Part shown: piece after piece, positions 1 to 5,885 of the stretch
Layout: every line of letters begins with the position of its first letter
How positions within the stretch are numbered: position 1 is the stretch's first letter
The notes under the pieces: generated by a model
The model's input: only the letters and a program-made list of their open reading frames with translations
Database searches by the model: none
Told to the model about the DNA's origin: nothing
Translations under genes and position numbers: made by a program
DNA from: Candidatus Bruticola papionis
GTDB taxonomy: Bacteria; Vulcanimicrobiota; Xenobia; Xenobiales; Xenobiaceae
DNA: 17,450 bases
NCBI GenBank assembly: GCA_002407045.1
Contig: DHKB01000026.1
Location: forward strand, 1 to 17,450
Direction of reading: 5' to 3'

Positions 1-366
1 GCACCTGTTGCGCCCGCTTATGCTGTCGCATCAACAGGTGGCTATGCTTCTTTTACTGACAATGACAGTGGGCGGGTGTTTCGCTTAAATTCAGATACAA
101 TATTGCTGGGACGTGGCCCGGGACAGCCGAATGACGGCTTTAAGCTCGATTTTGAAGGATTGCGCGGCGGTGCTACTGTATCTAAAAGGCACGCCTTGTT
201 GCGCCATGATGCAACCGGCGTCTTTATTGAAGACGTTGGCAGTGGCAACGGTACTTTTATCAATGGCGAAAGGCTGCCCCAAGGTATCGAGCGCGGCCTT
301 AATAGTGGCGACCAGCTACGCTTAGGAGCGGTGTTGCTGAACTTTACTTATAATCATAAAAAGTAG
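1..366 (+). CDS. FHA-domain protein, C-terminal part (5' end outside window)
   Basis: The frame is open from base 1 to the TAG at 364-366, so the gene starts before the window; 121 codons are visible. From about residue 25 the protein reads as a forkhead-associated (FHA) domain: a Gly-Arg pair (LLGRGPG) followed by Ser-Lys-Arg-His (SKRHA) and the GSGNGTFINGER turn, in the order and spacing of the phosphothreonine-binding loops of the family. The first 20 visible residues are Ala/Pro/Ser-rich and look like a linker. FHA domains bind phosphothreonine peptides and usually serve Ser/Thr-kinase signalling or scaffold assembly. What lies N-terminal (zinc ribbon, kinase, other) cannot be seen. The stop is 14 bp before the start of the acyl-CoA synthetase, so the two are probably co-transcribed. 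The domain call is firm; the biological role is unknown. Confidence 0.85.
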   Translation, partial: APVAPAYAVASTGGYASFTDNDSGRVFRLNSDTILLGRGPGQPNDGFKLDFEGLRGGATVSKRHALLRHDATGVFIEDVGSGNGTFINGERLPQGIERGLNSGDQLRLGAVLLNFTYNHKK

Positions 367-380
367 GAACTTTTGGCTAT

Positions 381-2288
381 ATGGATTTTTTAAGTGATTA
401 TCCCGTCAATCAAAGCTTATTGGATTGGGCTCAGGAAGCCGAAATTACCACTTTGCCTCAGGTCTTTACTAAAGTTGCCAAAGAATGCGCTCACAGGCCT
501 TATTTAGGGAGCTGTGATGGTAAAAAGTTTAATTTTAAAACTTATGGTGAAGTTTACCAAGAAGTATTGTGCTTTGCCTCGGCGCTTTTGGAGCTTGGCT
601 TAGAGCGTTTCCAACGTGTGGCCAACTTCTCGACTAATAGACCAGAATGGCCGGTAGTCGATTTCGGTACAGTTTTTGCTGGATGCATTCACGTTTCCAT
701 GTATCCTACTTTAAGCAGCGAAGAAATGGCTTATATTGTAGACAATAGTGATGCCGTTGTGGTGGTTGCTTCTTGTAAAGAGCAAATTAAAAAAGTCATA
801 GAAGCTGTAAATAATAATTTGTTGCCCAAAGTACGCCATATTGTAGCTATGGACCGCTTTGAGGCCAATCAAGGTGAAGTAAAAGAAGGGGTTCGCTTTT
901 GGAATTGGGATGAATTTTTAGTTTCTGGGCGTGACACCTTAGAAGCTAATAGGGCAGCTATTGAAAAAATTTGCCAAGAGACCAAAGCTGATGATGTATG
1001 CAGTTTTGTTTATACTTCAGGCACTACTGGCAATCCCAAGGGCGCTATGCTCATGAATGGCAATTTCGTCTCTCAAATGGTATCTCTCACCAAGATGGTT
1101 GGACTTAACAAAGACGATGTAGAGTTGTCTTTCTTGCCTTTATCCCATGTTTTTGAGCGTATATGCTACTATGCTTTAACTTACTGCGGTAGCGCTATCG
1201 GTTATACACGCAGTATAAAATTCGTACCGGCCGATTTGAAAATTTTGCGTCCTACCGTGGTACCTAGCGTCCCGCGTCTTTTTGAGAAGATCTTTGCCAA
1301 AGTCGTAGCTAATTCTGGCGGTGGCTTGAAAGATAAGATCTTCCACCGAGCTATGGCTGTAGGTAGAGCTTACCGTGAAGCTGTCAAAAAAGGGAAAGTG
1401 CCCTTCTTGCTTAAGGCCGAGTTTGCTTTAGTCAATAATACCGTTTTCGCCAAAATTCGTCAGGCTACTGGTGGACGTATCCGCTTCTTTATTTCCGGTG
1501 GCGCTCCGGCTCGTTTAGACGTCTTAAATTTCTTCTTGGATGTTAATCTGTGCATTCTGGAAGGCTACGGACTTACTGAAACTAGTCCAGTATTGTGCGT
1601 CAATTTGCCTAACAATATCAATCCTGGCACGGTCGGTGAAGCTGTAGAAGGTGTGCAAATTAAAGTAGCTGACGATGGAGAAATTTGCGCTAAAGGGCCC
1701 AACATTATGCGCGGTTACTTTAAATTGCCTGAAGAAACTGCGGAAGTTTTTGATGAAGAAGGCTTTTTCCACACTGGTGATGTCGGTGAATATAATGAAT
1801 TAACTAAATGTTACGCCATTACCGATCGCAAAAAAGAAATTATCGTGCTTTCTAATGGTAAGAATGTCGCTCCGGCGCCTTTGGAAAATGCCATTAAAGG
1901 CAGCACTTGGATCGAACAAGTAGTGATTGTGGGCAATAATCGCAGCTTTGTGGGAGCACTAATCGTACCCAATTTCGAAAAGCTCGAGAAGTGGGCCCAA
2001 GAACAGGGACTCAACTTAAGTAGAGAAGAGTTGGTAAAGGACGTCAAAGTAGAAAAGATGCTTTTGAAAGAAATTGCCGAGTGCTGTCAGAGCTTTTCCG
2101 CTTATGAGAAAGTACGTCGCATAGCCATATTGCCGCGCGAGTTGAAAGCTAGTGAGGGGGAAATTACTCCCACTTTGAAAGTAAAGCGGCGTATAGTAAA
2201 TGCCCATTTTGGCGATTTCGTTGAGGGTATCTATAATCGTCCCAGTGAAGAGACGTTCGCCGTACCAGAAGAAAAAGTAACCAAGTGA
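381..2288 (+). CDS. Long-chain acyl-CoA synthetase (AMP-forming)
   Basis: A 635-residue member of the ANL adenylating superfamily, the usual length for long-chain fatty acid-CoA ligases. It should activate free fatty acids with ATP to acyl-AMP and transfer them to CoA. Visible motifs, in order: phosphate loop YTSGTTGNPKGAM (211-223), FLPLSHVFER (251-260) typical of FadD/FAA-type enzymes, ISGGAP (371-376), adenine/substrate motif YGLTETSP (396-403), ribose-binding Asp in HTGD (464-467), the hinge segment DRKKEIIVLSNGKN (482-495), and the C-terminal catalytic Lys600 in PTLKVKRR. All catalytic elements look intact. There is no signal peptide or clear membrane segment, so it is probably cytosolic or peripheral. 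The ATG is preceded by AGGA at 365-368, about 12 nt upstream, a long spacing. It lies 14 bp after the FHA gene. Symbol fadD would fit, but substrate length cannot be read from sequence. Confidence 0.93.
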   Translation: MDFLSDYPVNQSLLDWAQEAEITTLPQVFTKVAKECAHRPYLGSCDGKKFNFKTYGEVYQEVLCFASALLELGLERFQRVANFSTNRPEWPVVDFGTVFAGCIHVSMYPTLSSEEMAYIVDNSDAVVVVASCKEQIKKVIEAVNNNLLPKVRHIVAMDRFEANQGEVKEGVRFWNWDEFLVSGRDTLEANRAAIEKICQETKADDVCSFVYTSGTTGNPKGAMLMNGNFVSQMVSLTKMVGLNKDDVELSFLPLSHVFERICYYALTYCGSAIGYTRSIKFVPADLKILRPTVVPSVPRLFEKIFAKVVANSGGGLKDKIFHRAMAVGRAYREAVKKGKVPFLLKAEFALVNNTVFAKIRQATGGRIRFFISGGAPARLDVLNFFLDVNLCILEGYGLTETSPVLCVNLPNNINPGTVGEAVEGVQIKVADDGEICAKGPNIMRGYFKLPEETAEVFDEEGFFHTGDVGEYNELTKCYAITDRKKEIIVLSNGKNVAPAPLENAIKGSTWIEQVVIVGNNRSFVGALIVPNFEKLEKWAQEQGLNLSREELVKDVKVEKMLLKEIAECCQSFSAYEKVRRIAILPRELKASEGEITPTLKVKRRIVNAHFGDFVEGIYNRPSEETFAVPEEKVTK

Positions 2289-2337
2289 ACGATCACTAAT
2301 GCCGGGTAGCTGTAGTTTGTGATATATTAGTTGAGTA

Positions 2338-2361
2338 GCTTCCGATTTTTGCGCAGGAAGC
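2338..2361 (+). other. Short inverted repeat in acyl-CoA synthetase / I9-like gap
   Basis: GCTTCC at 2338-2343 pairs perfectly with GGAAGC at 2356-2361 across a 12-nt loop. No T-tract follows, so it is not a convincing terminator. It lies in the 104-bp gap before the small I9-like gene and could be a weak leader hairpin or chance. Nothing else stands out in this gap apart from two AGGAG stretches (2375-2379 and 2385-2389) just before the next start codon. Confidence 0.25.
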
Positions 2362-2392
2362 CCTCTAAAGAGATAGGAGAGCGCAGGAGATA

Positions 2393-2668
2393 ATGGATCA
2401 GGCTAAATTAATCAACCAAAAACTCGATGGAGCACTTCGCAGTGCCTTATCCGCTGGAGGCAGTGAGCCTTTACAAGTTATTGTCCAAACCAAAGATGGA
2501 CTCAAAGAAGAAGATGAGCGCTTGGTGACCAGCTTAGGCGGAAGAGTAAAAGATAATCTCTATATTATTAACGCTTTCTCAGCCGATTTAACCCCCAAGG
2601 CTATCGAAATGATGATTCTTTCCGATCGTATCGTCAGAATCTTCAGCGACGCCGAAGTTCACGTATAA
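2393..2668 (+). CDS. Small protein resembling a stand-alone peptidase inhibitor I9 / subtilisin propeptide
   Basis: A 91-residue protein without signal peptide or membrane segment. After an N-terminal helix-like stretch (1-20), residues 26-90 follow the pattern of the S8-protease propeptide (inhibitor I9) fold: a first strand PLQVIVQTKDG (26-36), a helix (KEEDERLVTSLG), a glycine turn and strand (GGRVKDNLYIINAFSADL), a second helix (TPKAIEMMILSD) and a final strand (IVRIFSDAEVHV). In subtilases this domain is an N-terminal chaperone and inhibitor; here no protease follows. Free I9-like proteins such as yeast IB2 inhibit proteases in trans. The match is by eye on pattern, not on any invariant catalytic residue, so another small alpha/beta fold is possible. 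The ATG has AGGAG (2385-2389) only 3 nt upstream and a second AGGAG 13 nt upstream. A GC-rich hairpin follows the stop, so it may end the operon begun upstream. Confidence 0.7.
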   Translation: MDQAKLINQKLDGALRSALSAGGSEPLQVIVQTKDGLKEEDERLVTSLGGRVKDNLYIINAFSADLTPKAIEMMILSDRIVRIFSDAEVHV

Positions 2669-2685
2669 AGTTTTACACTTAACTT

Positions 2686-2709
2686 GGCCGCCTCCACTAT
2701 GGGGCGGCC
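2686..2709 (+). terminator. GC-rich hairpin after I9-like gene, probable terminator
   Basis: GGCCGCC (2686-2692) pairs perfectly with GGCGGCC (2703-2709), and CC/GG inside can add two pairs with a single-base bulge. It begins 17 bp after the TAA of the small I9-like gene. Downstream is GCACCTTTTAG, only a short T-run, so intrinsic termination may be incomplete and some read-through into glyS is possible. Confidence 0.55.
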
Positions 2710-2789
2710 GCACCTTTTAGAGCGTAAGCCGACTGTCAATTTTTTGGATAAGTTTAGGCTTTGCCTTATTTTTTGTTATTGGAGCTCAT

Positions 2790-4139
2790 ATGAAAAAGCA
2801 AACGCAGGAAGATCTGTTTGATAAAATAGTCTCTCTTTGTAAAAGACGCGGTTTCGTCTATCCCGGTTCCGACATTTATGGCGGATTAGCTAATTGCTGG
2901 GACTACGGCCCCTTAGGCGCTCAAATGAAGAAGAACGTCAAAGACATTTGGTGGCGTACCAACGTGCAAGAAAGAGACGATATGGTCGGTATCGATGCCG
3001 CCATCTTCATGCACCCTCGCACTTGGGAAGCTTCTGGCCACGTTCAGGCTTTCTCCGATCCTTTGGTAGACTGCCGCAAGTGCAACCAGCGTTTCCGCGC
3101 TGACGAGCTCACTCCCGACGCCGAGTGCCCTGCTGGCGGAACTCACGATCTTACCGAAGTTCGTCAGTTCAACTTAATGTTTGAAACTCAAATGGGCGTA
3201 GTCAAAAATGAGACTTCCCGCGTTTTCCTTCGTCCCGAAACCGCTCAGGGTATTTTTGTAAACTTCGCCAACGTACAAACTTCCACTCGTCGCAAGTTGC
3301 CTTTTGGTATTGCTCAGATTGGTAAATCGTTCCGTAACGAAATTACTCCTCGCCGCTTCACTTTCAGAATGCGCGAATTTGAGCAAATGGAAATTGAATA
3401 CTTTGTTCGTCCCGAAGATGCCGACAGAGCTTTCAAGAGTTGGGTAGATTGTCGTTACGCTTGGTACAAGAAATTAGGTATCAAAGAAGACAAACTGCGC
3501 TTGCGCCAGCATGAGCCCGACGAATTGGCTCACTATGCCAAAGGGTGCTATGATGTAGAATACCTCTTCCCTTGGGGCTGGGGCGAATTAGAAGGTATCG
3601 CCAACCGTAGTGACTTTGACTTAACTCGTCACTCTGAATATTCTGGTAAGAACTTGAGCTACTTCGATCCAGACACCAACGAACATATTATGCCTTGGGT
3701 TATCGAGCCTTCTGGCGGTGTCGACCGCGCCACGTTTGCTTTCATTGCTGACGCTTATGATGAAGATGTCGCTATTTCTGCTAAAGGCCAAGAAGAAGTG
3801 CGCGTAGTTTTGCACTTACATCCTCGCTTAGCTCCTATCCAAGTAGCTGTATTGCCTCTTCTGAAGAATAAGCCTCAGTTAGTCGAAAAAGCTAGAGAGC
3901 TCGAAGCTAAGTTGCGTCGTCACTTCTTAGTAGATTATGACGAGCGTGGTCAAATTGGTAAGCGTTATCGCCGCTACGATGAAATCGGCACTCCTTGCTG
4001 CTTAACTGTCGACTTCGATACCTTGGAAGACGATACTGTTACCGTACGTGATCGCGACACCATGCAACAAGAGCGTGTAAAAATTGCCGACTTGCGCCAG
4101 TATCTCGATGATAAGCTTTGCACAGAGATGGATTTCTAA
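2790..4139 (+). CDS. glyQS: Glycyl-tRNA synthetase, single-chain (alpha2) type
   Basis: A 449-residue class II aminoacyl-tRNA synthetase that charges tRNA-Gly; close to the length of the homodimeric bacterial/archaeal-type enzyme, and unlike the two-subunit GlyQ/GlyS form. Landmarks: N-terminal RRGFVYPGSDIYGG (19-32), WEASGHVQAFSDP (79-91), RPETAQGIFVNF (148-159), motif 2 IGKSFRNEITPRR (177-189) continuing into MREFEQMEIEYFV, ELEGIANRSDFDL (266-278), motif 3 EPSGGVDR (306-313), then an anticodon-binding domain from about 339 (LHPRLAPIQVAVLPL). The zinc-knuckle region has Cys95, Cys98 and Cys113, but the fourth position is not Cys (CPAGG instead of CPxCG). The start is supported by GGAG at 2781-2784, 5 nt before the ATG. 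It is probably its own transcription unit, between the hairpin at 2686-2709 and the terminator at 4207-4239. The leader shows no T-box element. The symbol glyS is also used for this form. Confidence 0.96.
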   Translation: MKKQTQEDLFDKIVSLCKRRGFVYPGSDIYGGLANCWDYGPLGAQMKKNVKDIWWRTNVQERDDMVGIDAAIFMHPRTWEASGHVQAFSDPLVDCRKCNQRFRADELTPDAECPAGGTHDLTEVRQFNLMFETQMGVVKNETSRVFLRPETAQGIFVNFANVQTSTRRKLPFGIAQIGKSFRNEITPRRFTFRMREFEQMEIEYFVRPEDADRAFKSWVDCRYAWYKKLGIKEDKLRLRQHEPDELAHYAKGCYDVEYLFPWGWGELEGIANRSDFDLTRHSEYSGKNLSYFDPDTNEHIMPWVIEPSGGVDRATFAFIADAYDEDVAISAKGQEEVRVVLHLHPRLAPIQVAVLPLLKNKPQLVEKARELEAKLRRHFLVDYDERGQIGKRYRRYDEIGTPCCLTVDFDTLEDDTVTVRDRDTMQQERVKIADLRQYLDDKLCTEMDF

Positions 4140-4155
4140 GAGCTTTTTAATTTCG

Positions 4156-4186
4156 CCGATTGGTAATTCCTCAAATCGGTGGAATT
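4156..4186 (+). repeat. Interlocking short inverted repeats after glyQS
   Basis: Two perfect 6-bp inverted pairs overlap in a-b-a'-b' order: CCGATT (4156-4161) with AATCGG (4174-4179), and AATTCC (4165-4170) with GGAATT (4181-4186). Only one can form in a simple fold; both together would need a pseudoknot with a one-base loop, which is sterically doubtful. It sits in the 3' untranslated region of glyQS, 17 bp after the stop. Confidence 0.3.
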
Positions 4187-4206
4187 TATCCTTAAGAGCT
4201 TAGCAA

Positions 4207-4239
4207 AAAGGGCCCCGGAACTTCGTTCCGGGGCCCTTT
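4207..4239. terminator. Bidirectional rho-independent terminator, 15-bp stem
   Basis: AAAGGGCCCCGGAAC (4207-4221) pairs perfectly with the complementary 15 bases at 4225-4239 over a 3-nt loop. A-rich sequence on the left (AAAAAG at 4205-4210) gives a U-tract for minus-strand transcripts, and the plus strand ends in CCCTTTCTT. It lies between the convergent glyQS and LolA-like genes and should terminate both, more strongly for the minus strand. Confidence 0.92.
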
Positions 4240-4280
4240 CTTATGGAAACTCTATAATAGAAGTAGTTTCATTTAGCAAC

Positions 4281-5081
4281 TTAAGGATTGATAAAGCCGC
4301 GCATTTGGTTAAACATAGAATCATCCAAACCGCAATTTACTTCCAAACCTTTGTAAATGCGCATTTTTTTATGGACGTCATTTTCATAGATATTGATCTT
4401 CTTAGGGAAGAAACGTCCGTCGGCCAGTTTAGTAATATCTTTATATTCGGCGCGTACTAAGATCTTTTGTTTATCACTTATACGAATGGCATCTAATCTG
4501 AGCGGTACCAATCTCTTAGGATCGATATAAACTGTCTTAGTGTCATTTTCGTCTTGAGGATTCTCGATAAGAACTTCAACCGTCTCGACATTGTCGATAG
4601 TCTTTTTACCTTTGACAGTATATTTCTTGTTGGCGTCGATAGGGTATTTTTGAATATTAAAAGGTAAATTAAGCGTGCCGCTGGGCTGATCCAAGGCTTT
4701 TTTTACTGGATACTGGCCCATGCTAATATAATGCCAAACGTTAATGCCATCACGGATAATAATGGCTTCTTTTTTGTCCATAGGGCCGCCGGGATCGTTA
4801 ATAACGGCGTCAATACGCAATTTATTGGGGGCTTTGAAATAAATTTTATCGTTAGAACTTAAGACAAAAGCATTGCTTTCGCTGGAAAGATCGTAACATT
4901 CCAACTCAATTACCAAGTCGCGAATAGGCATAACGCCGTTGGGAGCGTATAGCGATTCTACAAGCTGACGTGCTTGGTTGGACTGGGATGCAAAAGCGGC
5001 TCCCAAGCTGACGACAACCAAGGCGACAACAGCAAGCGCTAAGGAAAATAATGACTTGATCTTTAACAATTTGCTTTCCAC
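4281..5081 (-). CDS. Secreted LolA-like protein (outer-membrane lipoprotein carrier / sorting family)
   Basis: 266 residues starting with GTG. Residues 1-31 are a clear Sec signal peptide: basic start (MESKLLKIKS), a hydrophobic core of about 20 residues and an AFA|SQS cleavage site; there is no lipobox Cys. The mature part has the strand-rich pattern of the LolA/LppX-like fold: DKIYFKAPNKLRIDAV (78-93), AIIIRDGINVWHYI (106-119), VYIDPKRLVPLRLDAIR (184-200) and a closing strand pair near FFPKKINIY. Members form an open half-barrel that carries lipoproteins or lipids through the periplasm, or are anchored sensors. This copy is longer than classical LolA (about 180 residues), and no Lol ABC genes are adjacent, so the cargo is unknown. 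The start rests on the signal peptide and a weak AGGG upstream; no in-frame ATG occurs before residue 51. It ends at the bidirectional terminator at 4207-4239. Confidence 0.75.
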   Translation of the reverse strand: MESKLLKIKSLFSLALAVVALVVVSLGAAFASQSNQARQLVESLYAPNGVMPIRDLVIELECYDLSSESNAFVLSSNDKIYFKAPNKLRIDAVINDPGGPMDKKEAIIIRDGINVWHYISMGQYPVKKALDQPSGTLNLPFNIQKYPIDANKKYTVKGKKTIDNVETVEVLIENPQDENDTKTVYIDPKRLVPLRLDAIRISDKQKILVRAEYKDITKLADGRFFPKKINIYENDVHKKMRIYKGLEVNCGLDDSMFNQMRGFINP

Positions 5082-5204
5082 CTGCCCTTTGTTTCTGAAA
5101 TTCTTCTTCCGGTTAGATTTTAGAAAATAAAGACTGTTCCCTCTTTTGGTATTTAAAGCTTAACTTCTCTTTAATTTTTGTTAGGAAGGGGAAGGGGCGG
5201 TCTC

Positions 5205-5250
5205 GTTCGAAACTTCGAACCCATGGTTTTTGCCGCTTCGAAGGTATAAA
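5205..5250 (+). promoter_or_regulatory. Candidate operator (TTCGAA palindrome) and -10 box upstream of zinc-ribbon gene
   Basis: GTTCGAA (5205-5211) and TTCGAAC (5214-5220) form a perfect inverted repeat with a 2-nt spacer, and a third TTCGAA occurs at 5237-5242. Directly after it is TATAAA (5245-5250), a good -10 match, which would place transcription start near 5257, about 30 nt before the GTG start. No good -35 is visible 16-18 nt upstream, so an activator or the palindrome itself may be needed. The 204-bp divergent gap also faces the LolA-like gene, whose promoter I could not identify. Confidence 0.4.
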
Positions 5251-5285
5251 CTCAACTTGCCTGCTAAATTCGGAGGTTGATCTTT

Positions 5286-5795
5286 GTGTTCTGCGTAAAA
5301 TGTGGTTTCGATAACGAGTCTGAAGCGAAAATCTGTCGGAAATGCGGAGCGACTCTGCCGCGTTATGTCTCTGAAGCCGAAACTCAAGAAGAACCTAAGG
5401 TTGAGTCTCCGGTTGTTAATGAACGCTTACAAATTTTTGAACAAGCTGTTGAAAAAGTTAGCTCTGGTGAATGGAACATCGAAGAATTTGCCAATTTCCT
5501 CGAAGAAACAGCCGCTATTTTGGCTGAAAAAGAGCAAGGCATACGCTCTATAGATATTCCCGAAGAAGCTGCCGCCGACTTTAAAGATGAATTAGATGTC
5601 GGCTTCGAAGGCATTAAACTTTACAACCAAGGTATGCAAGTCTTTTTTGCTTTTGTGGAAAATGAAGATCCAGCTCTATTAGAAGAGGGACTCGAGTTAG
5701 TACGCCAGGGCAATGAACGTATCAATGAAGCTATGCGCATCAATCGTGAAAATCGCAGCAAATTGGAAGAATCTATAGGTGGGCCTTTCCTCTAA
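5286..5795 (+). CDS. Zinc-ribbon protein with acidic helical C-terminal domain
   Basis: 169 residues from the GTG at 5286, which has GGAGG at 5272-5276, 9 nt upstream; this start gives the typical zinc-ribbon opening MFCVKCG. A TTG nine bases earlier would touch that Shine-Dalgarno and is unlikely. Cys3/Cys6 and Cys17/Cys20 form a four-cysteine zinc ribbon of the kind found at the N-terminus of many regulatory or membrane proteins. A short Pro/Glu-rich linker (30-45) leads to an acidic, helix-rich domain (45-169) with no membrane segment. I do not recognise the C-terminal domain. It sits alone between divergent and convergent neighbours and so is probably monocistronic, with its own candidate promoter and operator upstream and a strong terminator downstream. 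A role as a small adaptor or regulator is only a guess. Confidence 0.8.
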   Translation: MFCVKCGFDNESEAKICRKCGATLPRYVSEAETQEEPKVESPVVNERLQIFEQAVEKVSSGEWNIEEFANFLEETAAILAEKEQGIRSIDIPEEAAADFKDELDVGFEGIKLYNQGMQVFFAFVENEDPALLEEGLELVRQGNERINEAMRINRENRSKLEESIGGPFL

Positions 5796-5837
5796 ATATT
5801 AGGCGCTTGGTTAAAGTAGAAGCCCACAAATAAAGCA

Positions 5838-5885
5838 AAAGCGGCTCGACTTCAAAATTGAAGTCGGCCGCTTTCTTTCTTTTTT
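5838..5885. terminator. Bidirectional rho-independent terminator
   Basis: AAAGCGGC (5838-5845) plus CGACTTC (5847-5853) pair with GAAGTCG (5860-5866) plus GCCGCTTT (5867-5874), a 15-bp stem with one bulged T and a 6-nt AT-rich loop. The plus strand then runs CTTTCTTTCTTTTTT (5875-5885), a strong U-tract. On the minus strand the stem is followed by TTTTGCTTTATTT. It serves the zinc-ribbon gene (+) and the benzoate-CoA-ligase-like gene (-). Confidence 0.92.

Noticed and set aside
2299..2322. Short frame (ATG CCG GGT ... TGA) before the I9-like gene as a leader peptide
   Set aside because: No ribosome-binding site and no terminator-type hairpin follows, unlike the leader at 9859-9885.
2669..2789. 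Possible T-box or glycine riboswitch in front of glyQS
   Set aside because: The leader is only 121 nt, much of it a GC hairpin; no T-box antiterminator consensus or specifier loop and no glycine-aptamer pattern is visible.
4179..4460. 93-codon plus-strand frame after glyQS
   Set aside because: It runs through the terminator stem and then antisense to the LolA-like gene; no recognisable product.
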